From Eucommia ulmoides (taxonomy: Eukaryota; Streptophyta; Magnoliopsida; Garryales; Eucommiaceae), in assembly GCA_016647705.1 (NCBI GenBank), contig CM028330.1, forward strand, positions 53,060,897 through 53,124,896: 64,000 nucleotides of DNA, written 5' to 3'. A program made the position numbers and the translations under genes. Shown piece after piece: positions 24,280-36,244 of the stretch (within the stretch, counting starts at the first letter, position 1; each line of letters opens with the position of its first letter). Under the pieces are notes generated by a model. The model did not search any database, was not told the DNA's origin, and worked only from the letters and a program-made list of their open reading frames with translations.

Positions 24280-25765
24280 CGAGTCGTTTACTTAATAAAT
24301 ATAATTTTTTTTAAAAAAATTCTCAAAACAAACCAATCTCAACTTTTTTACATAAATCCAGCATCCCGATATTCGGAACACCGGAATCTAGTGATCCCGG
24401 TGTTCCGAACACCGGGACTGATTCAATTTTTTATTTTTTCAATTTTTGATCCCGGCATTCACAACACCGGGACCACTTTCCATACTCACCATTCAAAGAG
24501 AGACAGAGAGAGAGAGCAGATAACGAACGAGTAAGGCAAAAAAAAAAAAATCAAATGACACTTTATGTCCCCAATGTTTGATTGTTATTAATAAAATATT
24601 TTTGACATTTTCTTACACTTTGTTAATAATGGATTTTTTAGATTTGAAAATGATTTTTGACACTTTATTTTTATTTTATTTTTTATTCAATTTAAGTAAT
24701 AAAAAAAATTATGGAAATATTAAATTTATTATTTATTATATCATGACAATTTTTGGTCAACCGAATTGAATTTTAAGTCGATCGAATGGGACATCCTGTC
24801 GACCAAATTCAATTTTTAGTCGACTGAATTGAATTTGGTCGACATAATGTCCTATTCGGTCAACCAAAATTCAATTTGGTCGACCAAATTGAATTTGGTC
24901 AACCGAATTCAATTTTTAATCGACTGAATGGGACATCCTATCGATCAAATTCAATTTCGTCCACCAAATTCAATTTTTGGTCAACCGAATTGAATTTTAG
25001 TCGACCGAATGGGACATCCTATCAACCAAATTCAATTTTTGATCAACTGAATTGAATTTGGTCAATAGGATGTCTTATTCGGTCAACAAAAAAATCAATT
25101 CAGTCGATCAAAAATTGAATTTTGATCGTCCAAATGGGACATCCTATCAAGCAAATTCAATTTGGTCAACCGAATGGGGCATCCTGTCAATCAAATTTAA
25201 TTTGGTCGGCTGAATTGAATTTGGTCGACCGAATAGGGCATCCTGTCGACCAAATTTAATTCAGTCAACCAAAAATTAAATTTGATCGACAGAATGTCCC
25301 ATTCGATCAACCTAAAATTCAATTCGATTGACAAAAAATTGTCACGATATAATAAATAATGAATTTAATATTTCCATGAATTTTTGTTTATTACTTGAAT
25401 TGAATAAATAATAAAATAAAAATAAAGTGTCAAAAATCATTTTCAAATGTAAAAAATCCTTTATTAATAAAGTGTAAAAAAATATCAAATTTTTTTTATT
25501 AATAACAATCAAACATTAGGGGTATAAAGTGTCATAAATGCTTTGAATTTTTTCATGCCTTTCATTCTCTGCTCTCTCTGTCTTGCGTACTGCCCTCTCT
25601 CTCTGTTTAGTGAGTATGGAAGTTGGTCCCGGCAAATGCCGGGACCAAGCTTTTAAGAAAAAAAAAAATATTAGTTTGTCCCGGGATGCTCGACTTATGT
25701 AAAAAAGTTGAGATCCGCCTGTTTTCAAAAAAAAATTAAATTATATTTATTATGTAAACGACTCG
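24280..25765. mobile_element. Mutator-type foldback element
   Basis: Two inverted arms of about 450-490 bp (24280-24765 and 25320-25765) share CGAGTCGTTTAC at the tips, then TCTCAACTTTTTTACATAA, CACCGGGA words, GAGAGA tracts and TGTTTGATTGTTATTAATAA. A perfect 9-bp duplication TCTTTTTTT flanks it (24271-24279 and 25766-25774), the hallmark of Mutator superfamily insertion. Between the arms is a minisatellite of GGTCGACCGAATTGAATT-type words in both orientations. No coding sequence is present. Confidence 0.85.
24760..25330. repeat. GTCGACC/GAATTGAATT palindromic minisatellite
   Basis: Some thirty imperfect monomers of about 18-20 bp combine (T)GGTCGACC and AATTGAATT with occasional GAATGGGACATCCTGTC. 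Each monomer is itself nearly palindromic. It forms the centre of the foldback element. Confidence 0.85.
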
Positions 25766-25774
25766 TCTTTTTTT

Positions 25775-26278
25775 AATGACGTAATGCCATTGGGCTTTTG
25801 TATTTTATTTTAACTAGCTTGAACTCGAGTATTTTGCAGATTTAGAAAAACATTATAATAAATTTTTAATATTAAAACATGAAATATATATTTATTAGCA
25901 ATATTCAGTAGCGGATATATAAATTTTATTAAGTAATGACATTTTATAAATATAGAAAATAAATATACTATTAAAAATTACATAAATAATCATAATATTT
26001 CAATAAATTAACTTTTATTAATATATTTTAAAATAACAAACAAATAACCATAAATTTAGATTAATGTTATCAATTTTTGTAAGTCTAATAAATTCAAATT
26101 TAAGTATCTAATTCCTTTTTTGGTTGGAAATATTTTTTCAAGCATATTTTTTTTTTAAAATTATTTAAAATGTGCACAGAAAAATCAATTATATATTTGT
26201 GTATTAATTAAAAAAATATACAAAAGAAGAAGAAGGAGTAGAGCACTCATTATTTGATATATATAAAAAAAAAAAAAA
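25775..26278. other. AT-rich intergenic stretch
   Basis: No gene, repeat pair or regulatory element that I can support was seen. Confidence 0.5.
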
Positions 26279-26515
26279 GGTTAATAACACTTTACCCCCT
26301 TATAATTTGACCAATTTGCACTTTAACCTCCTGTGATTTGAAAATCATCACTTATCCCGTGGTCAGATATTTGTTGCACTTATCTCCCTATATCAGGAGG
26401 TAAGTGGTTTGAAAATCTAACCACATGGGGATTAAATGACGATTTTCAAACCATATGAGGTAAGTGCAAATCGATCAAATCACAGAGGGGTAAAATTTAA
26501 TTAACCCTAAAAAAA
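26279..26515. mobile_element. Foldback MITE of about 235 bp
   Basis: The left arm GGTTAATAACACTTTACCCC is matched by the complement of the right arm GGGTTAATTAAATTTTACCCC. Pairing continues through TGTGATTTGAAAATC/GGTTTGAAAATC for about 100 bp per arm, so almost the whole element is one imperfect hairpin. It is flanked by A-rich runs. Confidence 0.7.
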
Positions 26516-26718
26516 ATAAAAAATAAAATATAAGAGCTTACCAAAATACTAGAAATAGGTATTCTTCAACCTAATTAATTTATATCGTATCTAATTTATT
26601 TTTGGTTGAAAATATTTTCTCAATCATAATTATTTTTTTAAATAATTTAAAATGTGCACTATAGAAAAAATTGAATATGATTAAAAAAAAATTGAGTAGA
26701 ACACATTGCTAGATATAT

Positions 26719-26778
<60 letters not shown>

Positions 26779-29119
26779 AAACTCATAAAAATGCTTAAAA
26801 GAATCATTCTCAAATCTCATTAAAACATTCTCTCTCGTTCCACTTTTAAGTTGATATATATAGATATAGATATAGATAGATTTTGAAAATTTTAAAAATA
26901 AAAATACTAATTGAACACTAGATTATTCGTATTTACAATCTCGAGATGGGGTAAAATTAAAAAAATAAATATTTTAGAATATAACTTTTTATATTAAAAT
27001 AAAATTTAATATGCAAATTATTGATAATATTGAGATTTTAATTTCATTATGAAAAAATGGCAACGTATTGTTATAGTACAATGATAATAAATAGCGGATC
27101 TACAAAATCGATTGAGGAGTTAAAAAATATTAGATGTTTATTAGATATTCATAAAAATTTGGGGAGTTACGTAAAATTTTAAGAGTTTTAATTGAATTTT
27201 TATTAAAATATAAGGATAAAAATGAAAAAATTCAAAGGATGAAGGGGAATTTGAGTCTCCCTGGTGTTTTTTTTAAATTAAAATATTATATAATTAGTTC
27301 AAAAATCATGAAAATTTATGCTGAGATTTTTTTATTTTATTTTTCAAAAAAAATCTAAATCAACAGTTAAAAATATCTTCAACGATTCGTTGGTAAAAAA
27401 TATCTTAAATATAAATTAAATTATAATATATTATATAGATTAAATCTCAATAGATATTTGTTGAAATTTTAGTATATATCTTAGTTCTACACTGACTCAT
27501 AACTTGCGGTGATTTGTTTATATGGTAATAGTGTTCTAGTGTAAAAATCACGTTGTGTCGTATTAAGTATTTTTCATTCTTATTATTCATTTATGCCCTT
27601 AATTCAAAAACAAAAATTTAAGAACATAAACAAAAAACAAATTGTTTTAAAATATGATGGCCAATTGTCAATAATAAATAAAATTTAAAAATATTTGGGG
27701 GAGAAAAATTATTCACAAAAATTATTGGTGATGCCTTTGGATAATGATTGATATTATTGATTTTTTTTTAAATTATCAAAAAATGTAAATAAATTATTTA
27801 TAATATTATAATATTTTGTTCACGTTTTTTTTTTTTAATTTTTTAATTAATATTAACTGAATTAAAACTGCATATTTTATATCACAACTCAAATTAACTA
27901 AAATATCATCAAACTCACGGAAAAAAAAAAAAAAAAAAGTTAATAAGAAAATTATCTACAAATATTAAAAAAATAAATAAAAAATAAGATTTTAAAAAAT
28001 AGAGACTAATAAAAAAACCTTATAATTTTTTGTGGGAATTTTAAAAAATAAGTTAAAAAGGATTTTTTTAATAATTTACGCAATTAATATTTTAATCCAT
28101 ATAGTCAACGCACTATAATATTTTTTTCAAAAATATAAAATTACCATCAAAAGTCCAAAAGCCACTATACACTATAAAAATTACTATGATTTTTTACATA
28201 GAAAAATTACAATAACTTATATGTATAACAATTATTTTAAACTTTTGAAGAAAAAAATATTATAGCACGTGGACCGTATAGGTTAAAATTTTAATTTCTT
28301 TATAAAATTTCTTAGACTGTGTTTGGTTAGGTGGAAAAATGATGGATAAGAAAAAGAAAAAGAAAATAGGATTGAAAAAAAAAAAACACTTGTTTGGTAG
28401 ATGAAAAATTGGAGGAAAAATAAAATAAAAAAGAAAATAAACAATTTGAAAGTAATTTTTTTCCCCGCAATTTCCGGAGAAAATGAAAGAAAGTGAATCA
28501 AAATAAGTAAAATTACAATTATATTCTTGATAATAGAATGTTTAATTTATTTTTATAATATATGAAGATAATATCATAATATTACATTAAAATTGATTAT
28601 TTTTTCTCTTGTTATTTTTCTTTTGTAATTAAATAATATAAAAAAATATTTAAATAAAAATATTATCCTTTTATTTTTATTTTTTCAGCATTTCAAATAA
28701 AAATAAATGTATCCTTTAAAAATATGAAAAAAAATAATTATTAATTGTTAATCGGTCACTATAGATAAAATGAATTCATATATCTGACTAATTGTTGTTG
28801 TAACTTTTTCCACAGTCAAATTTTGCTACTTTTTCCAGAGCTTTCGGTGAATATTCACATTACCTCCGTGGTGTCTAGTGGCTTTTCCATCCACCGGACA
28901 CGTGTTTCCTGGATGAGATGGGACCCACATTATTATTTTACTAGGAAATTGGTCACCTTAAATGTCGGCTTAAACTCTATAATTTTTCCCCTTTTAAATT
29001 ACACCAACACCCCTATATTATGAAATTATTTAAATTTAACCCGTAAATTATTTATTTCCTGGATAAATACACCAACCACCACCAAATTATGGAATTATTC
29101 ACAATTAGAGACATCAATT
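26516..29119. other. AT-rich intergenic DNA
   Basis: It contains an A-run plus (TA)n tract at about 26719-26774 and many A/T homopolymers. A CTGTGTTTGGTTAGG word near 28317 could be one end of a further Harbinger-like MITE, but I could not find its partner. A G-box-like ACACGTGT lies near 28898. No gene is supported. Confidence 0.5.
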
Positions 29120-29290
29120 TGTTTTTTCAAGTTCCCAAAACCGGAGAGCGGATAGCTAATGCATTCTGCTTATTGAACAGGGTTTTTTGGTCTATCCGTA
29201 ACCCCTAGATGTCGAAAGCGTCTTTGGAGTGATCTCGTAGTTTCTACGGGATTTTTAGATAGTATTGCATCATCTATGCATGAATTATTC
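29120..29290. other. Possible plastid-derived insert (NUPT)
   Basis: This GC-balanced stretch stands out in AT-rich DNA. It contains GGAGAGCGGATAGCTAATGC, TATTGAACAGGGTTTTTTGG and ATGTCGAAAGCGTCTTTGGA. These resemble my memory of the plastid inverted-repeat spacer near trnV-GAC. This is recognition from memory only; an alignment to a plastid genome would decide. Confidence 0.4.
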
Positions 29291-29529
29291 TTCGTTAAAT
29301 TGGATAAGATCATACTTTTACCTTTTAAATTTATAATTATTTGCATTTTGCAATGTAAAAATTAGATTAATTGTATTTTGATCCTCTATGTTTACGGCTT
29401 ACAAAATAAAACAATAAAATAGGTTAAAAATAATATATAGAATGAGATAAAACCAAAAAATTATTAAAAATATAACTTACTAAATTTTGAGCAATTCAGA
29501 TAGTTAAACTTAAAACATTTCGATCCAAT

Positions 29530-29712
29530 TTTTTTTTTTTTTGTATACCCACGAGCGTCTCCACACTTATATAGAGCGTGAGACTAATCTCGTTTGGGAT
29601 TCTGTGGCTACTTCTCTCAACAAATGTCCTTCTGCAGGCTCGAACCTCTGACTTTGCAGAGTTCTGAATTGTTTTAACTAAAACGTGTCAAGACACCGCT
29701 TAAGCTGGTATT
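29530..29712 (-). mobile_element. tRNA-derived SINE (family T)
   Basis: On the minus strand it starts near CCAGCTTAAGCGGTGTC and has a B-box-like GGTTCGAGCCTG (about 29636-29647), then GAGATTAGTCTCACGCTCTA and GTGGAGACGCTCGTGGGTAT. It ends in an A-run (the T-run at 29529-29541). The second copy at 48212-48335 shares its 3' part. Confidence 0.65.
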
Positions 29713-29714
29713 TC

Positions 29715-30079
29715 GATCCAATTAATGAACTGCATTTGATGACCACATTTAAGATAGCTTGGTCCAACAAAATGCTTAATTTCAAAGGTTGTTAATTTTT
29801 ATTTATTTATATTCTTATTTTTTGACAAGAGTAACTATCATGATGATACCAAAAGTTTATAGAAATATATTCATTTAGATAAGTATTGAAAAATAATAAA
29901 AACATATTTAGTCCGGACTTTAATCCATAATTTATTTTAGTTTAGCTTTAAATTAAATATAAATTTTTTAATTATGATTTAACTTGTATTTTAATTTCAT
30001 GGTCAATGTTCCCTTATACTTCTAATAAAATACTTCTAATTAAAGTTTTCATCGTCTACTGTTAGGACCATCCTCTGTA
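29715..30079. other. AT-rich intergenic DNA
   Basis: Nothing beyond AT-rich sequence can be supported here. Confidence 0.5.
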
Positions 30080-30375
30080 GCCATTTGTCGTCGCCCACTG
30101 TTAGACCTCAAGATTTCGGTGGCCAAAGTCCGGTCACTTGTTGCCAGAATTTTTTAAGTTACATGTAACTATTTTTTTAATATATTTTTAAGTTATATTT
30201 TTATTTTTCGACAACTGACAACCAAAAAAATTATCAAATGTATATTAAAAAAAATGTTACTATGAAGTAGTTGAATGTAATTAAAAATAATTATGATGAC
30301 CGATGATTGGAGTTTTGACTACTAGGAATGGCCAGAATATGGCGGGCGGTAGGGATAAGTCGACCATTGGTGACG
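30080..30375. repeat. Inverted-repeat sequence related to 1145-1450
   Basis: GGTGGCCAAAGTCCGGTCAC near the left and ATTGGAGTTTTGACTACT...GGCCAGAATATGGCGGGCGG near the right frame an AT-rich centre with AAGTTACATGTAACTATT. This recalls the TAGTTACATG-rich element at 1145-1450. Low certainty. Confidence 0.3.
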
Positions 30376-31553
30376 TAATCCTAATTAGAACATTAATGTT
30401 TTTATAAACTCTAATAGATGAAACTAAAATTAAAGTAATTATTTATTTTATGATTTTTTATTAATTTGGTGTCATTATTAGAGTCTTTCATCAATTGTGC
30501 CTTAATAAAAAGATTAAAAAATAATTCTAATTATGGTATTTCTTTACACAAAATATCCTTTTTAGCCTGAAAATTCAAAGAAAAATAATAAAAAAGTAAT
30601 TTCTCAATAATTTTCACATATATTTAGTTCTCTAAATGGATATTATTGTTTAAAATCCTAAAGATGTGGATTTGACTTCGTTTTTTTCACCTTTGGATAC
30701 TCTGGTTTTTTATTTAATTAAAACTTATTTTAACTCTGGTTTATCACCGTTTCAACGGCTCAACACCAAATTCACTACCATCCTCCGACTCGTTATGAAA
30801 TAGCGATTCCAACACCATCGAAAAATAGCCCAATCCAATTTTTACATATATTTGTACAATCGTTTTAAATTCTCTCAAGATTCTATCCTTTGCACGCTCA
30901 TTACGTTGTCATGGATAATATTATTTTGTTTATAATTAATATGGATAATGTTGTGACAACTCTACATTAAACATTTGACTTCTCATATAAACCATCATAA
31001 GTTGACTTTATGTAAGAGTAGTTTATTTTAGATTTTCCTTTTTTCTCAATCATTAAGCAAAAATCACAAGATACCTTATTTTTTATAATGAATTATTGGC
31101 TCACATATGGTTTTGATCAAATTAATTATATTTTATATTCTTGCACTATTTTCGTAAGCACTTACATCTCATGTAGTTCAAATTTCAATTTTTCTCATTC
31201 ATTTGGGATCTGTAAATCCAAACAAGAATATTTTTAGATTCTTGTTCAAATCACTCTCCCCCTCCTCTCTCTTTATACACACACTTTATGTAGAAAGAGA
31301 GGCAACAAAGAGAGAGAAAGGGAACATCGTCAGAGGAATGAATAAGTTGGTTAGAGGTGACGTTGTTGTTCGCAGAAAGAAAATGACAAAAATATCCTTA
31401 ATTTACAAGTGAAATTATAAAATTATTTTTAATTTTGTTAAATTTTTAACCGTTGCACTTAAATCAGAAGTTAATGATGTAAGCGCTAGCAAATACATTA
31501 AATGAGTGTAAAGCAAAATTTGATCAAACCATATAGGCAAAATGTAATTAACC

Positions 31554-31584
<31 letters not shown>

Positions 31585-32520
31585 GAGGGTTTCATTTCTT
31601 TTTAAATAAATGGATGAGCATTAATTGTAGTTCACATTCTTACTTTCTCAAAGAGCAATGTTGGAAGTCAAGTTTCAATCACAAGTGACATATGGATAAG
31701 GAAAAATTAGGGCCTTACATTTTGGTTTATTAAAATAAATACATAATTTGACACTGTATTTAATTGCTTCATCTATTTGGTTCCTAAACTATTAAATTAG
31801 TTTCAATGTGATTTAAATTTTTTATTTTATTTTTAAAAATTAATTAAATACATATTTTCCTATGAAATTTTTATTTTAATTTTTTCTCTCCTTTCTCCAA
31901 CGAAAATTATCATCGGCACAATCGTTGATGACTGCTCTGCTAACTCTCTCTCTCTCTCAAGCAAAAAAAAATAAATATATATATATATATATATATATAT
32001 TCAAAAAAATAAAATTACACTAACAACGCCCCATCCTTAACCCCCCTCTTCCGTACTAGTTGCAATCGCCGTCCATCCCAGCCACCACCCCACATCCTCC
32101 ATCCCAGCTGCAACCGCCGTCCCACCATTAGATTAAGTGTCACTACTTATCATGAACACTTTTCTATGATGTTTCTAGCCACTTCATAATACTAAAGTAA
32201 CAATTTAATTCCTATAACCACTCCAAAATTTTTTTAATTATACTCCAATTTCACTATTCATGTACCTTTTGAAAGACATATTTGAATTTATGGGGGTGTC
32301 AATTGGCAAATTTCCAAACTTTATTACGGGGAATAAAATACCGAAGGGGAAAATGATTATAATTGACAAACATGGATGGTTGAGGAGTTCTCCCAATTTG
32401 TTTTTCATGTCATGGCAAAAGAGAAGAAGGTAAAGGAACCTCTTTTATAGGCCACTCGGTTTTTTTTTTTTTAATTATTATTATTGCTATTATTTTTAAT
32501 CTTCGGAATAACTCAATAGA
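30376..32520. other. AT-rich intergenic DNA with microsatellites
   Basis: Contains a (TG)n run at about 31558-31584, a (CT)n run near 31945, and an (AT)n run near 31975-32000. A 22-bp word at 32505-32526 recurs at about 47127-47148. No gene is supported; small open frames here are AT-rich chance frames. Confidence 0.5.
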
Positions 32521-32524
32521 TTAA

Positions 32525-33386
32525 GGCTGTGTTTGGTACGTTGAGAATAGGATTGGAATTAGTATGATGATGAAATGGAATGGTCATTACCGTTCCTATG
32601 TTTAGTAGCGAAAGAGATTACATGTGGTATTAGAATGATATCAAATGGTAAAATAGTAATTTAATTGAATTTTCAAACGGTATAATAGTTAATTTAATTA
32701 AATTTCATTATAATTCAAATATTTGTTTAGTATTTGGTCTCGTTTTTTGGCCAATTATTGATTAAAATCTGATGCCATGTAATGAGATTAGTCAATACCA
32801 AGTTTATCTTGATATTGGTTAATCTCATACTTTGTGGGATTAGGGAATCATTAGTAATGAGAATGGATTTAAATCTCATGTGTCAAACATAGAAATAGAA
32901 TGATCATTCCTATGACCATTCTAATCCCATCTCGAATCTCGCGTACCAAACGTCATCTCTCTCTCTCTCTCCCAACCCCCCACCAATACTACCATCCACC
33001 TCCCGCAGGCCCCCTACCCCCAATCCACCTCCTCTTCTTCCTTCTTCTTCTCCCTCCTCCCCATCTTCTTCTTATCTCTTTCTATATATATATATATATA
33101 TATATGTACACACCCCTCTTATTTGAAATTTCATTTGGTTTATCTTTTAATATTCTTTATTTAAAAAAAAATTATTTGTTTTTCAAGTGGAGACTTTATT
33201 GTACAAATCCATTATATTTCTGATTTATTCTCAACATTAATCAAACATTGGAATGTGAATGATTATTTCAATATCACATCTAATCCCTTTTATCACCAAA
33301 TATAGATATGATAATAATTATTTCATTCTATTACCATAGTAATTCTAATTCTATTGTCATTTCATTCCGATATACCAAATGCAACC
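32525..33386. mobile_element. PIF/Harbinger-like non-autonomous element
   Basis: The left end GGCTGTGTTTGGTACGTTGA and the complement of the right end GGTTGCATTTGGTATATCGG form an inverted pair. TTAA lies outside both ends, consistent with a 3-4 bp TTA(A) target. Inner parts such as CATTCCTATG and ATTGGTTAATCTCAT pair within the element. A CT/CCTCCT-rich block lies at 32958-33070 and a (TA)n tract at about 33086-33104. No transposase is seen. Confidence 0.6.
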
Positions 33387-33599
33387 TTAAAATCTATTCA
33401 CGAGAGTATTTTTGTGCATATTAAAAATTTTATAGAAATATCAAGAGAAATGAATGAAAGAGATTCTATTTCATGAACATAAATTGTTTGATCATGTTCC
33501 AGAAAAGAAAAAGAAAACGATTCTCATATCTCACAAAATTCAAGATCAAACACCTGATCGCCAATTGAAACGAAAATGTAACTATACATGATTTTTTTG

Positions 33600-33770
33600 A
33601 AATCTTACCTTCTTCCAGAGACCAGAAGTCTCAGGAATTTTTTGATTCTTGCACAATTGCGGTCCAGTTGTGCGACATTTACTTCAAATTAAACGCATTT
33701 CGCAGCACGGAATTGAAGTTTCGAACCAAGCATTCACTTTTATACGGGTAAAATTGGGTCTTCTCTATGT
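33600..33770 (-). promoter_or_regulatory. Possible promoter and leader exon, minus strand
   Basis: On the minus strand GTATAAAAGTG (about 33736-33746) could be a TATA box. A non-coding leader follows and ends at GAAGAAG|GTAAGATTTC near 33610, a good donor. The palindrome-like GCACAACTGGACCGCAATTGTGC lies at about 33652-33674. No coding exon is found downstream, so this may be the head of a truncated gene. Weak. Confidence 0.25.
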
Positions 33771-33837
33771 GCTGCCACCTGAACCAAATTTGCCATGTCT
33801 CCAGCGCCACGTCAGATATCGCCGCAGAAGAACAGGT

Positions 33838-34425
33838 TGATTCATATAGCCCGACCTGAACCTCGGTGCTCGGGCTGACTTGTCACTCTAAACGAGCTTG
33901 GCCCATGGGCTTACCCATCAACGAACAAAGGGCCCAAGGCACAGGCCCATAGTTTTAATCCGTCATGTTTCTCACACGCTTGACTACTTAGCGCTAAACC
34001 GAGTTTAAGGCCCTAATCTTACGGGACACTAATCACTTCACCACCTATAAATAAAAGGCTTCATCAATACATCTCCACATGCGAATATACACACAAATAC
34101 GCCCAGCAAATCAAGGTAAGAGCTTTCCTTCAAACAAATTGTTTTCTTCCCCCCGATCTTTTACTCTCACGCCGGATGGGACACGCCGGGAACACGCAGC
34201 AAGTCTTGTGTGCAGGTGACAGGTTGGAGCTCAGCCTAGACAATGGCTTGGATAATACAGGATTGGACCTCACAGTTCGGACAACGCTTGCCCAGCTCTG
34301 ATAAGAGGCCCCTTAAGGACGAATGTCATTTCCAGATCGGTTGCAACTCTCAGTTCAAAGGGTGACCAAACCATATTGTTAGTCGGATCGATTTTTTGCA
34401 TCAACAATTTCCAAGACTCCAATTC
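33838..34425 (+). mobile_element. LTR-like sequence
   Basis: A GC-balanced block with a TATAAATA box at about 34046, a leader-like region after it, and an end reading CGGATCGATTTTTTGCATCAACA. These are features of a plant LTR, but I found no partner copy in the window and no target duplication, so the call is tentative. Confidence 0.35.
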
Positions 34426-34561
34426 TATGAAACCACACAATGCATTTAAGTTAGGGTTTGTTCATCGTCCATGAAATGCAACACGATCCTTCTGTACAAC
34501 AGTTGCTCTCAGATCTACATTTGAACAATAGATTGGAAATGGAAACTCTTTAGAAATTTAA

Positions 34562-34832
34562 GCTATTGGCGACTCAGTGCGCTGTCATGGGAAGCCCCAC
34601 TCGAAGCCCAACCACAAGCCCCGTTATTCACTTCCGCCGCTGAAAGACTCTTCGGATGTTTCTCAGTCGGTTTACCAGCGGGAGTAGCCGCAGATTTCTT
34701 TGTCAAGACGATGAATCGACGACAGATCGTAAGAAGGCCATTGGGGATTTGCCGAAAAAAGGTAAGGAGATGGTCTTCAGCTACAAGCTGAAGGATTTGT
34801 TCGTTTGTTCAGTGGCTTGGGATAAGGAGGTG
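34562..34832 (+). pseudogene. Host-gene fragment, unrecognised (left part)
   Basis: About 270 bp of non-retroelement coding-like sequence. A first frame reads KPHSKPNHKPRYSLPPLKDS, then the reading shifts by one base near 34665-34675 to a frame giving SRRFLCQDDES and AIGDLPKKGKEMVFSYKLKD, then FVCSVAWDKE at the border with the LTR at 34833. The downstream remainder seems to lie at 46921-46960, beyond a 12 kb retrotransposon cluster. I do not recognise the protein; the basic, Ser/Pro-rich start suggests a nuclear or regulatory protein but proves nothing. The visible frameshift and lack of an upstream ATG mark it as a pseudogene fragment, perhaps carried by a Mutator-like element whose right end is at 46961-47117. 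Confidence 0.5.
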
Positions 34833-35334
34833 TAGACACAACATTTTGACCGCCCCGCAAAAATTCTATACTTTATTTTATAGTTAACTTTGTGTTATTT
34901 AACTTTGTTTTTATTTTATTTTATTCCAAAAAATACAAAATAGTTAAAGAAAAAGAAAAATAATGAAATAAAAATAAAATGAGTGAAATTGAAAAAAGAA
35001 AAAATTGGGGAGAAGAGGGTCGCATATTCAAATTGTGAGAGCAAGAATAGAAGAGAGAGAGAGAGAGAATTCGGTGGGCCCCCTAGTCCAACCAAGAAAG
35101 GGAGGAAATAGAGAGAGAAAGTGAGAGAATAGATAGAGAATCGGTTGGGAGGGAGAAAAGAAAGAGAGAGTAGTGTGGTGGGTCCCACTTTGACTTGTCG
35201 ACTCTTACACAAAAAAAAAAAAAATAGGGGCAGTTACCAAGAAGTCCTCATATGAGGACAAAACTACCAAATACATCTTTTTTAAAAACGTGTTACAAAT
35301 AGTCATTTTGCTTTTTTGTGACGATTTTACCCAT

Positions 35335-35560
35335 CGTGTTATATTCAATACGAGGATCGTGTTATATTCAACACAATCTCAGATCATGTTACCTTCAACA
35401 CAATCTCAAATTGTATTATATTCAACACGATCTCATATTGAATATAACACGACGTCGTGTTACATTATAATTTTTTCATTATTCAACACAATCTCAAATC
35501 GTGTTATATTTAACACGAGTGTGCTGAATATAACACGAAATCGTGTTACATTCTAATTTT
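35335..35560. repeat. CGTGTTATATTCAACACGAT minisatellite
   Basis: About eight imperfect units of 20-26 bp, in both orientations, containing CGTGTTATATT and CAACACGATCTCA. A further unit lies near 35825. It lies inside the Pack-MULE. Confidence 0.75.
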
Positions 35561-36025
35561 TTCATTCAAAAATGATAATTTCTCTCCTACATTCATATGT
35601 TTGATTTTACAAATAAAAACTAAATCAATCCAACCAAATGAACTTTAAATTCCATTCAAACCAATTTATCTCTTCTACATTTGCTTGATTTTTACAATAC
35701 AAACCAAATCCATCCTAAATTCCATTCAAATCAACCAAATCAATACAAATCCTGGATCAATACAAATCAACCAAAGCAATACATTGAATCAATTAAAAGA
35801 GAATATGATCACTTTGTTCGTCTTGAACACGATCTCGTGTTGAATATAACACGAAATTGTGTTACATTCATTCAAATTGATAATTCTCTCTCCTGCATTC
35901 ATATAATTGATTTTTATCCATACAAACTAAATCAATTCAACCAGATGAACTATAAATTCCAATCAAATTAATTAAAGCAAATAAACCAAATCAATACAAG
36001 ACCTAGAAAAATCAATTTGCTTCAC

Positions 36026-36244
36026 CTTTTTGGCACCGTAAGTGGTGAACTCTTGAAGAGAAATTGTTTGACCCTTCTTCTTCGACTTGGTTGTGGCGGC
36101 GGCGAATAGGAAAAGGAAGTCAGAAAGCGCCACCGAACCTGGGGCATCGTTTCCGCCAAACGCCTGCTTGAGCTCCGATTCGAGCTCCTCGGAATCAAGG
36201 GCCCACGCCCCTGGCTTAGCCCAAGAGCTCACTGTTGCCTCCAT
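36026..36244 (-). pseudogene. Captured first exon of a plant eIF4B-like gene
   Basis: An ATG at 36242-36244 opens 73 codons, with WAKPGAWALDSEE near the start and TTKSKKKGQTISLQEF near the end. It stops in phase at AAG|GTGAAG, a plausible splice donor. Plant eIF4B-type and related glycine-rich initiation-factor proteins begin with a W..(P)GAWA(L)D..E motif and have a (D)FPSL..A...K.KKK..(S)L.EF segment, which this matches in order. Here the segment reads DFLFLFAAATT, so the usual FPSL core is lost. Only the first exon and a CT-rich leader are present; no second exon lies downstream within the element. The family call is from memory and is moderately certain. The exon is a captured fragment, not a working gene. 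Confidence 0.55.

Noticed and set aside
24760-25330. Repeat-spacer look suggestive of a CRISPR array
   Set aside because: Monomers vary, are palindromic and abut one another without unique spacers. The setting is a plant Mutator-type foldback element.
33838-34425. Protein-coding gene in a GC-balanced stretch
   Set aside because: No long open frame in any register. A TATA box and LTR-like end make a mobile-element origin more likely.
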